From: Ciona intestinalis
Taxonomy: Eukaryota > Chordata > Ascidiacea > Phlebobranchia > Cionidae
Direction of reading: 5' to 3'
Length of the DNA stretch: 64,000 bases
Assembly: GCF_000224145.3 (NCBI RefSeq)
Contig: NC_020168.2
Coordinates: 5,381,294 to 5,445,293, forward strand
This document shows, piece after piece, positions 23,735-36,305 of this stretch. The translations under genes and the position numbers were made by a program. Numbering within the stretch: position 1 is the stretch's first letter; each line of letters starts with the position of its first letter. The notes beneath the pieces are model-generated. The model did no database searches. It was not told the DNA's origin and was given only the letters and a program-made list of their open reading frames with translations.

Positions 23735-25078
23735 ACACACAAAATTCGTTTTGCCGCCATTTATAATAGAAATGTTACGCCATGGCGTTGAACATTTTTT
23801 ACGCCCTTATCGTAAAGAAAACATTATTCTGTTGGATTTTTTCATTTAGGTATATGTAAACTAGGACTCATCGTGGTGTTGTAAACATTTTGTCGTTTTT
23901 TTTTGTAACAATAACATGGGATACAGGTTCTATATAGCTGGCTAGGTTATAAAACAATTCAAAGCGAAAGTACATTTTATGTCATCTAATAAAAACTTAA
24001 ACTATATTGCTGTGATAAATCGAATTTATAACCAATATAAGCATCCATTGATACTTATTTGCTATTTAATTTGGTTGGGTCGCTGACTACGGTGGTTAAA
24101 CTACATTGGGTTAGATGGTATGAGCCTATCTAAATCACCTCCGCAAAAACGTGCTGAGAAGTTTTGAGCCTTCTATTTAGATTTTGTGCCCCAGAGCCCC
24201 AAATTTCAGTTGATAGCAATAACCAAACAAGCAGGCAATGATATGAAACTGATAAGGCTTGTATTCAACAAAATTCTTTTTTATAGAGACTTATAGAGAT
24301 ATAAATGCATATATGTGTATTTGGTGTGGTATTGTACAAGCTTTGCACGCCAGCAGTTGCCAATAAAAAATGTTGCGCAAAAAAAGTTTTATGGCAATAA
24401 CCAAACAAGCAGGCAATGTTATTTTATAGTGACACAAATGTATAGGTGTTTTTGCTGCTACAGGTATATTATTAACCTACCCTTTGTCATACCATACAAT
24501 ACCCTTCAGCGTGTCTATATTTTTACAAAAACAGTTTCCCGTTGTCCAAGATATTTGTTGTTAACATTTCAATAGCCTTATTACGTTACGATATGGTGAC
24601 TTCTTCGTTGTGTCAATGTAACTTGTAAGTTTTGATGCGGAGCAAGTCAGGCGCAATATATTTCTCCACGTTTCAGTTAATATGTACAGTGAAGGAAACT
24701 TAAATTAAAGTAATAAAGAAAGGTGTAGCAATGTCGTTACGGCCAGTTGTACCGCTGGCATGTATGCGCTTGTTCAGTTTCACAACTATGGTAATCGTGA
24801 TTGGACGCCTGACTGTCTGTGTGACGTGAAGAGTGTGGCAACTAATCACGTGAAAAAAATGCGTGTTATCTTACTCGACGGAGGGTGTTGCTTTAACATT
24901 ATTATTACTTGTTCGTATAGGCAGACGTTGAAAGTCAGGCAGTACGAATTAATTTAATAACATTCTTGCTTGTATTGACACTTATTGAGGATTTTACTAA
25001 GAGATTATAATAAGGGAAGAAAATCCAAGATATCGAGTGTCTGATTAACATATAATACAGTTTTTCATTTATACTGCA
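23735..25078. other. Non-coding stretch; short direct repeat
   Basis: No gene supported. A ~23-bp word (CAATAACCAAACAAGCAGGC) occurs at about 24219 and again at about 24394. The open frames at 24315 and 24760 show no domain and no sensible splice partners. Confidence 0.45.
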
Positions 25079-25270
25079 TGGTAGGGTGGGAAATGACGAG
25101 ACACCTTTAGCACATAATATCCAAATATCCTAATCGTGTTTTAAACAATTACCAACGATCTATGGAAGTCGTGAAGATACGGTTTTATAATTCTTTGAAT
25201 ATTCTTTGTTTACTACCAAATGGGAAAATAAAATAAAATGAAAAGATGTCCAGTCTTCCCACACCCTATA
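25079..25270 (-). mobile_element. MITE copy
   Basis: GTAGGGTGGGAAATGACGAG to CAGTCTTCCCACACCCTATA, complete. Confidence 0.8.
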
Positions 25271-25979
25271 TATATTTAAAACCGCACAATTGGCGAGTTT
25301 TAACGATTATTTCACTGTTTGATCCAAAGCGCAAAATTTCAAATGCGCCTCACAATCCACACAACGATTGACGCCTATATGTAAAACTACTACCATTTAA
25401 GCGGGGACGCATTGAAAGCACCACTGTTATACCTTATTATCATTTATCCTTATTATCAGTAATTAAAACATTATGTTTAGTTAAACATCATACGGTTTTT
25501 ATTTACTTCTAACATTACCTCATTACTGCGTGATTATAGTTTGTCCAAATTCACGAAAAAATCGTTTTTAAGCGACGACAGCAAGGTTCACTAGTGTGAG
25601 ACAAAGCGGATTTACACATATTCTTTACCAATCATTCAATACTCATACATCATAAGTCTTTATGAGTTATAATACACGTGCCCACTTGTTATTTATTTCT
25701 AGTGCCATTTTCGATTGTGGATTTACAGAGAATCATTCTGAGTAGGAAATATTTAAAAAAAATGTTTGGTCCTGCGGAATTACAAAACTGGATATGACAC
25801 GTACACGATTGTAAGTACAAAAAATAAAAATATTTTGTTTTATTCTTTGAATACATTTTCAACGTAGCCGCTATTAGAATTTCGGGGATTTTTTTGGGGG
25901 GGACCGTAGTTCACATTTGATTTGGGCGTGGTATAATATTCGGTTTACAATAAATTTGATTTTTTTGGTTGAAATATGG

Positions 25980-26303
25980 GGCAGGTAATAACAAAATTGC
26001 TTTATTTGGCTTAATCTAGTGTAATGGATATAAATGGTGTAATACGTCGCAATTTAGTTTCTGCAATTTTAGAGTATATATTACATCCATAATTTCTTTT
26101 AGAATTAGCATATACAGAATAGCATTAATAGATATTTTGAGTGAACTATGGTACAGGTAAGAACAAAATTGCATTATTTTACTTAATCTGTGATGGATAT
26201 AACTGCTGGTGTAATACGTCGCCATTTAGTTTCTGCAATTTTAGAGTTGATATATCACGTCCATAATTTCAGTTAGATTTAGCATAGGATAGCATTTATA
26301 TTT
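25980..26303. repeat. Tandem duplication of about 170 bp
   Basis: Unit 1 (about 25980-26125) and unit 2 (about 26152-26303) share CAGGTAATAACAAAATTGC / CAGGTAAGAACAAAATTGC, GTGTAATACGTCGC, TTTAGTTTCTGCAATTTTAG and a TCCATAATTTC end. The sequence is AT-rich, with no coding sense. Confidence 0.7.
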
Positions 26304-26828
26304 TTATTTTATTTTTCTATCTTTAAAACTTGTCCACATTAATCAATTTTGTCTTTCTTTATCTTCGTGGTGAATTGTTATTTCTCATTTTTAAATATAT
26401 TAATTCTGTATTTTTATATGTTTTTTGTCATAGTACTTTAACAACAATATTAGCTCAAGTGTTTGATTTTTGGTTAATTACCGTTTAATAGTAAATTATA
26501 TGTATGTGTGCACCTGTACAATGTGTATATACAAGAATATTTTACTATAGTTCAGTTTTATTAATATGGGTGTGTGTATAAAATGCCTATAGTTTGGTGA
26601 TTTTACTAGTATTTGGTGACTACTTTTTTATATTTTTTTGTATTAACTTTTATTACTAAGGGAAGAAATTCGGGTATAGCTTCTAAGGTGCTTATTTTAT
26701 AGAGATATAATAATCATCAGACAGTAGCCTACCTCAGCACATATTGAATAGCACTGGGTTTTAAATATGTTTTCGAATAATGTACAACGCATCACTAAAT
26801 ATACAAACGTTACTTAATTTCATTTCAG

Positions 26829-27766
26829 AAGGAAAAATCATCCGTAACCCCGGAAGTTATTTGGGATAGAGTCCCAAGATCTTTTGTAAGTATAAGCATA
26901 AATAGATGCAGCCTATTGTGTTTCCTATTATTAAATGTCGTAAATTATAAAGAATATACACTGTGTTAATGTGGTATAAAGACACTTTTCTGTAGTAAAC
27001 AATAAATTTGTTACCAGCATGCACGCAGCCATACTGTAGCCTATGTCATACACTTACCGAGTGCTCGCCTCTAGATTAAAAAGATAGGGTTCGAGGCTCG
27101 ACGCTACCACTAGTGAAGCATGTGTACTACCCGCAATTGCTCCATCCCAGTGGTGCCTTTGGGTTTTAAATTGACACCTATTCATTAAAAAGCGTAAAAA
27201 CCCAAGAAAACATAGCCAACAAATATACATCTGGTAACTTGTAAGCGGACAGGGGTGCTTGAAACAGAACACGGTGTTTTAACGTTTGTCGTTGACGCCG
27301 CACGCGAGAATAAATCACATTCATTCATTTTAGTACATTTTCCCCTAAACCAAACAAAATTGCATTCTAAAAGGGACTCTAAAACTGTGCTGTGCTAAAG
27401 CAAGGTTAATAAGGTTATTTTTTTGGAAAACTGTCATTCTGTTTCATCAGGTCTGCAGAACTGGAAGAGGTTTGGGATTAAACGTGATACCAGAAGAAGC
27501 GATGCGTTATTTTAGCCCGTCAAAGATATACCAAGGTTGGTTCGTCAATCCGTTGTTGCCGAACACAGAAACTGGGATGCCATTCAGCCGACCCGAGAGT
27601 GATGTTGAACATCATGACGGACGAGAGGTACCGTTTTTTGACTTTTTAAAACAGTCGTTATTAAAGGGCAAATGGAAACAAATAAACGTTGTTAATATAC
27701 GAATATTTTCTTTCGCAGGAATTCATCAATCGCTTTACTACACAAGTGCAGTTCATTATAAACTAA
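26829..27766 (+). CDS. Small unrecognised gene, tandem paralogue 2 (3' part)
   Basis: Phase-0 exons 26829-26885, 27451-27627 and 27719-27766 (stop TAA). The middle exon encodes FVNPLLPNTETGMPFSRPES, clearly related to the 22.2-kb exon; the last exon is again 16 codons (ending RFTTQVQFIIN). An intron contains a SINE copy. The first exon and start are not identified. Matching exon lengths and phases in both copies support real genes rather than chance frames. Confidence 0.6.
27038..27333 (+). repeat. tRNA-derived SINE copy with intact B box
   Basis: GCTCGCCTCTAGATTAAAAAG is followed by GGGTTCGAGGCTCG, a close match to the pol III B box GGTTCGANNCC. The body CTCCATCCCAGTGGTGCC and tail ATAAATCACATTCATTCATT are present. 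Confidence 0.75.
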
Positions 27767-28368
27767 AAAGAGAACATGACCAAAGACTCAATTTTAACAT
27801 TTATTTGTCAAATTTGTAATATAAAGTTATGGCTTACACCAAAGTAACATTTGAGAAATTCCCCAAAAAATATAACAAAAAAGAAACAACAGAATATATG
27901 CAAAGTGCAAATTATGTAAAAATAAGGAAAACACAGATATCTTATAAAATTGTTTAATAGTTTTGCTCTTGCCTCTTGTACCGGATATGGCCTACATGGT
28001 TAAAGTGGGAACCTGTTTTAAGAGGCCTCTTTTTTACTTTAACCCTGTAGTCCAAATCCAGTCTTATTTGCTTACACGTATTTGTGTCAAAATTGTGTCA
28101 AAACCAGTGACTGTATTAACACACAAGGAAAGGTATTGGTAATGTAAGCATAGCTTTTGGTGCCGAGTGGTGTAACCTAAACTTAAAATACTGTTGCTAG
28201 TCGGTCAGCCAAAATGATATTCGGTATTCCGTGGGCCGCGAAATTACCAGTAATTATTATTGTGTTGCGTTAATGTACAGAAGCAGTGTTGACATGAATA
28301 AACCAATAGCATAGATTTGTTTATTGTAAATGAAATAACATTTTGTTGTGACTTGCTTATGGTTATCT
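27767..28368. other. Intergenic; nothing recognised
   Basis: AT-rich sequence between the small gene and the zinc-finger gene. It should contain the promoter and 5' UTR of the latter, but I see no specific site. Confidence 0.4.
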
Positions 28369-31300
28369 ATGGAGGGTGACGAGATTCAAAGGTTAATGAG
28401 GTACGAAGAATCTGTGAATCCTCTTCCGGAGCTAGCTGACATCTTCCTCCCACATGAAGGATTTTGTGGAATTGATGCTTTGCAGAAGGAATCAGATCTA
28501 CACAACTTCAGTATACCTGATTGCCTCCTTCAGTATACGCAGTTAGACCATCCTGATGCAACTGATTTGGTTCATGTCGCAAAACATGTTGTTGGCAACG
28601 ACCACATCGTTGGTGTTCACCCATCATCAGTTCAAGAGAGCAATCCATTACCTTCTGCTGCATCAGTGGTGAAATCAGCAGACTATAGAGGTAGATATTA
28701 AGATGTAATGTTTACTTATAAGCAATTACATGGTCATCTGTGGGTTGTACAAGACATACACATAATATAAACTTTATTAACCTACTAATAATTGTGCTTG
28801 AGTGAAGTATTAGCACCTATAGCATTTCAATAATCCAAACAGTTTTTTAATTTGTTAATTTTATTATTTATTTAGATAAAACTGCCGATGTCAAGCATAA
28901 AACAATCCAACAAAAGTTAAACGAGACAAAAAAGGTTTTGTTTAATTCCTCTTCATCATTGGACACAAGGTATAGCTGATTAGCTGTAGCTGTTTATATA
29001 CAATTACAACAGCAAGTATATTATTAGTTCAATAGTTTGTAATAGTATGCAACAACAGTGCAATTGTAAGAGGTTGGTATTAGGACCTCTCTTTATTCCA
29101 ATATTTTCCCTATTGTTTTAATCAATGGGTAGTGGAAAGTGTAAAAAGTTGCTGAGTAGGCCTTTCTACTCCGCCACCCCAGGCTTGACACCTATCTGTG
29201 TACATAGTTTAAACTTACAGTAAGAGTATTGGCTATATATGTAAAGCCTTAGTGTTGCATTATGTATTTTTATATAGTGACTGTGGAAAGTCCAAATCCT
29301 CACCAGCCACAGACACAAAGCTACAAGATGTAACAGATGGAAAAGGTTGGTGAAATATTCTAACATATTATGTCAAGTACAGAATGTTTTTACCCGATAT
29401 ACCACTCAGGAATTTACTAAACTCCTGGGGTATCTGGAGGGTAATACTAATTTACGGGAATACGGAAATACGGGAACGACGGGAATCGCAATCTAATTTA
29501 CGGGAATACGGAAATCCGGAAAAGACGGGAAAAACTGCAAACTAATTTACGGGAACACGGGAATGTGTTTTAAGCTTGTTTTAAGCCTACACCAATTACG
29601 GGAATGTGTTTTAGGCTTGTTTTAGGTATTTACCAGTTAAGGGAAGGTTACGGGAATTTGTTTTAAGCATATTACACTTACGGGAACAATTACGGGAATG
29701 TGTTTTATGCTTGTTTTAAGCATTTACCAGTTACGGGAAGGTTACGGGAATATGTTTTAAGCATATTACAGTTACGGGAAAGGCTTGAAACAAGCATAAA
29801 ACACATTCCCGTTACTGGTGTAGGCTTGAAACAAGCATAAAACACATTCCCGTAACTTTCCCATAACTGTAATATGCTTAAAACACATTCCCGTAACTGG
29901 TAAATACTTAAAACAAGCCTAAAACACATTCCCGTAACCTTCCCGTAACTGGTAAATACCTAAAATAAGCACAAAACACATACCCGTAATTGGTGTAGGC
30001 TTATAAAACAAGCTTTAAACACATTCCCGTAAGTTCCCGCGTTCCCGTAAATTAGTTTGCAGTTTTTCCCGTCTTTTCCGTATTTCCGTATTCCCGTAAA
30101 TTAGATTGCGATTCCCGTCGTTCCCGTATTTCCGTATTCCCGTAAATTAGTATTACCCTATCTGGAGCATACTTAAGCGTTCACTATTACACCATACTCC
30201 TTTGGCTTTTATGTGCAAGTGATGTAGTGACACTGACAAGACACACCTTTTTTTCAACCAATGATATGCGGTTGTTTGGCTAAATGGGCGTACTTGTCTG
30301 TGACCATCTGTTACTCGTTTATCTTGAATGAAATGCCGGTTTTTATCTGTAAGAGTTATAAAATGTTAATAATCTCCAAACTAACTGTTATACGAATAAA
30401 CTATAGGTCCTTCATGTATTATAATTGGATTGTCCACAAATATTACTATTTGTTCTTTAGTGTTGATTAAGATGTGTCAAAATATGAATTGACTCCTTTT
30501 ATAACCCATGAAAAACTTAATTATTTATATTGTATCAATTTGGAATAATATAAATTAAGTTAGTACCATGATGCACCTCATGCGCACTACTAGTGTGTCA
30601 GCATGCATGTTCAATTTAATGAACAGATTTAGTAATTACAAACTTACATCTCCACTTAATGATCATTACCTACGACAAAAGCAGGCACAATATTAACGTT
30701 AGTCTAATCAAAATTGAACAACAAGTGATGGCATATCTTAGAAAAGGTATTGGGAAAAAGAACAACAGTAAATATTTTTTTAGGATGGTATGGAAGTGAT
30801 GAATATAGTTTTCTCTGCATTAAAATTAATCACTTAAAGTGACTGTCATCTAGCAACCTTTTGAATATGACAATACATATCAAACATATGTATATACATT
30901 TTGGTATTGTGACTTTGTTAAGCTTGATGACTTCTCATTCAGTAAACCAAAACACTACCATATATAAGTAGTTTTTTTCTTTCAGATTACAGTTTAAACT
31001 AAGCTTGTCTTAAAATAATAAAATGCATTAAATTGGTCCAATGTATAATGTATGTCAAAAGGCATGATTTTAAGTTGGCTTGATTGGTCAATAGCCCTAA
31101 AGTTATCTTTAAATTTCTTCAAAAAATATGCTATTCAGTAAGACTATGTTCTAGGTGTAGCATAGTTGATTTTTGATTTATAATTTTTTGTAAATATTTT
31201 CCAGTTGTTGGTGTTTGTGGTGTTTGTCGTTTTACTTATTCAACTTACAAAGAGAAGCAAGCACATATGAAGGGGTCCGACCACATATGCAAACGAGAGG

Positions 31301-34300
31301 TTAGTTAGTAACTTATAACGGCACAATGAGTCAAAAACAGTTTCATGTCCTTCCTTACCTAATTTTCCACTTTCCCTTTTCCCATGTCAAAAAATGACTG
31401 GGATACTCTTGTAGTTCTGCCATGTACCAATACTAGAGACCGGAAGTGTTTATAGTTTAAACTAACAAGCCTGATTGATCATGAATGGGTTAAGTGAAAT
31501 TTAAAACAACACACCAGACAATGGTATAACCGTGGATATATTTATTTAAGAATGAATTACTTATTGAAGAAATAAAACTATTAAATGTGATCAAACTAAT
31601 CAGTATTCTACTTTAATTAAATTTTTAATATAACAATGTATTATATTTAAGGCACTTTCTGGGACCAATTTTAAAATGCTTGCTGATGAAACAGAACTAC
31701 TAAAAGCAGTTGAAAACTTGCCGCAACCTTGTTCTGTTTGTAAGAAGCCACTTCCATCATTGCAAGAGTTTTTAGTCCACCATAGAAAACACAGCGGAAA
31801 AATTCCATTTGTTTGCATTCGATGCAAATCATCGTTTGCTAAACGTTCTGATCTTATTTATCACATCAAGAAACACCTTGGTAAGCTTATGTACCTCTGT
31901 CACTAAATATGCTATGTATATATCTAAATAATTTTTTCCAAAAAATGTTTTTATAAATCTAGTTCTTAATTTCAATTTTTTGTTTTCGTGCCTTAGTTTC
32001 CTAAACCAGAAGTTCATACACCACTTTTTCTAAATACGTATGTAGTATTTACGATAGTTTCCTAAAAAGATTTAATGCATGTTTTTATCATATCTATTTC
32101 CTAAATTTAACTTTTAGTACGCAATTTTTTTCAAACTAGTGGTCAGTAACAAACAAAAACTTTGAACTGGTTTATAAACTGTGTTAAGATACTATAAATT
32201 CTATGCTTAACTGTTTTAATGATCAAGTAGTTTTAACTATGTTATTAATATACAAAAATTCCGTTTCGTCTTTAATATAACTTTGTATACCACAGGTGTG
32301 AACAACTTTATGTGTCCTCGATGTCCACAGTCGTTCCGTCAACAATCCCGACTGACATCACATATGATTGCGCAACATGGAGTGAAAGATACACGGCCAC
32401 GCAACTTTAATTGCACTGTACGTCCCACTTACATTTTACATCCTGTTACCGGGGCTTTAGAGGTCGTAATAAGAGGGGCCTCTTTTTTAAAAAAATATTG
32501 TTTATCCAAATTTTAAGTCAACAAAAGTTTTTTTAATTATGTTTACCAAATTACCAAATTATGAATGAAAAACATTATTTTTCTAATTTAAAATATTTTA
32601 TTTTGATTACCCCCCCACCCCCCAATATTTTTTTAACTGTGCCTTCAATATTTCACATAAATATTTCTTCACCAGGAATGCAATGAATCCTTCATGACCA
32701 AAAGTGCAGTGAACATGCATATGCAGTCACATACAGGTTATCGACCAATCATATGCACAGAATGTGGTCATGGTTTTCGTTCCAATAATGCTCTTGCTGC
32801 CCATCAAAGAGTACATACAGGTTTCACCATAATTTGTGATAACTTAATCTGGTCACTGTGTGTTTACTGTGTTACAAATATACAAGAATTGATGTCTTAG
32901 TTATAAATGTAGATTAAAATTCAATCATGTTTTGCAGTTTCTTTCGTAAACTATTTATTTAGATAGTTTCCATAAAGAAAATCTGTTTCATGCAAAAATT
33001 CTATTATAACTTGTATTATATTGCATGTATTTAAACGTATTTGTTTTTGGTTACTTTACTTACATAAGTTGTACCAATACCAAATATTTCTCCAACCTTA
33101 AACTTCTACCTTCCAATTCCAGGTGAAAAACCCTTCAAATGTGACATGTGTACGTTTTCAACCAAAACCAAACAACTACTTTCAAGACACATTCGTAAAC
33201 ACACCGGTGAGAAGCCGTACAAATGCGAACATTGTACGTTCTCCACTGCGTGTTCTGCTGGTCTGAAACGTCACATCTTACAACACACTGGCTCAAAACC
33301 TTTCAGATGCCCCTACTGTTCATACAGGTATTTGCAATGAAAATCTACTGTAGATAAATATGTACATGAGTTCTATGCCCTTAATCCCGAATTTTCATCA
33401 TTGATTTGCAGTTTTCCCTACCACTTGCGTAAGTTAAGGCTAAATATGTTACATCACCATTTTTTAAAGTTTGGAAATTAGTCAATTTGTATCCAGTCTA
33501 AATTTATAATTAAATGTTTGATTTGCTTAGTGAAGCTTAAACAAAACTTTTTGTATAATGCAGGGATTAAAACTATGTGTTTTTACTAATTTTCCCCAAA
33601 AATAAACCATTTTTTTACATTTTAAGGAGTTCAAATATTGAAAACTTGCGAAAACACATAAAAAATACGACGAAACACACTGGTTTGAAGATATACCCTT
33701 GTCACCACTGTGACTTCTCTTGTGATCAAGGAAGTGATTATTTGAAGCACATGAAACAGGTGAATATCTTCAACATCAACCATTAATACAAGTGCTCTGA
33801 TACACAGTTTCGTATTAGTTTAAAGCCAACAGTTTCTATCTAGTAGTTTCGAGAAGCTTGTGTTGCCTCTATACACTAACCCTTAGCTTTCAAATATGCT
33901 ATTTATTAATTAGTAAAATTTAAAATGTCTGAACTTTTCATTTTGAAAAGATCGCTCTTTTAGGATATTTTTTTTCAGGGCTTGCCAAATTTTAATCTTC
34001 TAAAAAATCTTTAACTGTTAATAGTATAATATATGCCGTAGTTTCTGGTTTGTGTAAAATTGGTATGTTAGCAACCCTTGAACTCCCCTATGCGATCCCT
34101 TGTGTGGTAACGACCCCCATTTGGGACCCCTTCCCCATAGTGTACTATGTATTAAGACTACTTTGGTTTAAAATAAAATATTTCTCAGCACTTTCCATAC
34201 CTCGATGTTGATTCAGAATCAGCCACTAAACTTGCTGGTATCTTGGTTTCCGAACAAAATGATGAACTTGAGAAATCTCTTGCCAAACCACACACTGCAT

Positions 34301-35965
34301 GTAAAACATGTTTATCAATTTTTTTTTTTTTTAAGGCATCTCTTGGCACTTCATATTTTTCCAATTAGAAATTTTGAAGTAAAGGTAATTTATTTTAACA
34401 AGCTTTTTAACACGTGTTTTGAAATAAGTGTAATATCTTTTAAACTAAATCTACACTAGTAATTGGTGATGTTATTTTTTTAAATTTTCCTACGCATTAC
34501 AATTTACTAGCTATATATTTTATTGTCTCTAAAATTCAAATTTACACTCAAAATTTCCAGACACAAACTCTGAGATCCCGTTATCCTCCTGCAAAGATGA
34601 GGATGTTGAAATGATGGTGACTACGATGAAAGAGGATCAGAACAAAACTCGTGGGGAGACGAGCAACCTTGCTGAGCTGGATGCAGAGTTTTTGAATGCT
34701 CTCATAAAAATTCCCAATTTACAGCGTATCATATTACCTCAGGTGAAGGGGCTATGCTTTATATAATATAAAGGTTTTTTTTCCAATTTGACTTAGGATT
34801 TTACAGTTTGCTAAACCATGTTAAATATATGCATTTTTAAACAACATTCATTTTTCCTAAGACAACATTTTTTTCAGTTTTAAAGTTTTTTTATTAATAT
34901 GTGATATGTTATGTATTGTAAGGTGCTTTGGCTATTTGTTTAGTTGACTTTTTGTTTACCAATATAGGATAGTAGCAACGGACCAGTTACATTGGTTATA
35001 GGAAGCGACCAACCAATCAATGAAGTTTTCCAAGAAGGTTGAGCTTTCTTTTGTAAAATGTTTGACTTTTGTTTCCTTTGTAAACAAATTTGCATTGTTT
35101 TAGTGAAAATGTTTTTCTAACACTAGTTTAAAATATATAGTAGGATGGGGGAAGATGGGACACCTTTTCATTCTATTTCCTCGTGCATTTTGGTAGTAAA
35201 CAAAGAACATTTAAGGAATTATAAAACCTTGTCCTCGCGACTTTCATAGACCGTTGTTATTTGTTTAAAACACGGCCAGGATATTTATATATTTTGCACT
35301 AAAGGTGTCCTATCTTCCCCCACCCCACTATATATATTTTCGAATTGCTATTTTTTTGCAATAAACTGTTTTTAGTTTGTGTCCATGTATAGTATATGTG
35401 TAAATTTCAACGAAAATGCATTTATATTAATAACATATTTTAATCTAGGTACGAATATTTCAAGTGAAGTTTTAAATCCTACAACCAAAGTGCAATCTAC
35501 TGGATTCCAAAAACCATTTCACCTCAGGTAAGCTTTAGTATTTGAAAGGTAAGTTTGCAATAACATTTTGTCATTTTATACACATTATGCTCCAGAATTG
35601 TACCTTGTATGTTACATGCATGTATTTTTGTCCAGAAGTTTTTTTTTATAAATAATTAGAAATGTGGTAGGTCTAGTAAAATAATTATGGTGTTAGTATT
35701 GTATGTCTGCAAGTCAAAAATGTGTTTAAGGTGTGCTCTGTTACTGTTGTAAATAAAAAGTGATTAGTAAAATCAAGAAAAAAACAGTTTACAAAAAGTT
35801 ATGGCGAAAAACCTAAAGTGCGGGAATATGTTTAAAAAAATAAAGAAATATGTGTAAAAACAATTTAAACTTCATTTCAGTGCAACTACTTTAAATGGGC
35901 TCTCTAGCGCCCCCAGCGAAGCTGACCACTTTCTCCTGCCAAATGAGACGTCATCTTGCGTATAG
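28369..35965 (+). CDS. C2H2 zinc-finger protein, about ten fingers, 646 aa
   Basis: Fourteen phase-consistent exons: 28369-28690, 28876-28969, 29278-29345, 31205-31299, 31652-31880, 32296-32417, 32676-32820, 33123-33327, 33627-33759, 34189-34300, 34561-34742, 34968-35037, 35449-35527, 35881-35965 (TAG). The N-terminal 160 aa have no finger. An atypical first finger (CGVCRFTYSTYKEKQAHM) leads into C2H2 fingers up to about residue 475, including CTECGHGF...HQRVH, CDMCTFST...HIRKH and CEHCTFST...HILQH with TGEKPYK linkers. Later fingers have irregular spacing, and the last is completed across the 33759/34189 junction. The C-terminal 170 aa are acidic and Ser/Thr-rich, as in regulatory tails. It is presumably a nuclear DNA-binding regulator. 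The linker style resembles ZFP64-type proteins, but orthology is not shown. ATG 28369 is the first in frame. Confidence 0.88.
29431..30166. mobile_element. 720-bp fold-back (giant hairpin) element with 8-bp target duplication
   Basis: The element is 29439-30158, inside intron 3 of the zinc-finger gene. The left end GGGTAATACTAATTTACGGG is repeated inverted at the right end, and the outer ~130 bp of the arms are almost identical. TATCTGGA flanks both sides (29431-29438, 30159-30166). The interior is a stack of short units (TTACGGGAATGTGTTTTAAGC-like), direct in the left half and inverted in the right, so nearly the whole element can fold into one hairpin. No coding sequence. The 8-bp duplication suggests hAT-type mobilisation. 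Confidence 0.9.
35138..35332 (+). mobile_element. MITE copy, reference-quality
   Basis: TAGTAGGATGGGGGAAGATG to CTTCCCCCACCCCACTATA, about 195 bp, in an intron of the zinc-finger gene. TA-rich flanks fit a TA target duplication, which is inferred. Confidence 0.85.
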
Positions 35966-35999
35966 TTTTTGTTGTTGTCGAATCTTGTACTGTAGTTTA

Positions 36000-36005
36000 A
36001 ATAAA
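36000..36005 (+). terminator. Polyadenylation signal of the zinc-finger gene
   Basis: AATAAA lies 35 bases after the stop codon of the zinc-finger gene. Confidence 0.55.
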
Positions 36006-36112
36006 ATATATTGAAATCAAATAAAAAACGCACTGTCGTAAATTTTGTTTTATATGTGTTGTTACCCCGTCAGTTGTATTCCAACAATACTGGACAGGTT
36101 ATAGTAATACAT

Positions 36113-36305
36113 TACTGTGAGGTAAGATGGGATAACGTAGCACCTAAATCCCATATTTACCGACCGTGTGTAAACAATAAAAACGCTCTTTAAAGAGTTT
36201 TTAGAATACAGTTATATAATTCTGTAAATATGCTTCACTTAACATCAAATGCGACGAAAAAATAAGAATAAAAGCATGCGTCTCGTCTTACCCCACCACG
36301 AATAT
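36113..36305 (-). mobile_element. MITE copy, diverged
   Basis: TACTGTGAGGTAAGATGGGA to CGTCTTACCCCACCACGAAT, with the core AGCACCTAAATCCCATATT. Confidence 0.65.

Noticed and set aside
24760-24957. 65-codon open frame
   Set aside because: No domain, no splice partners, surrounded by repeats.
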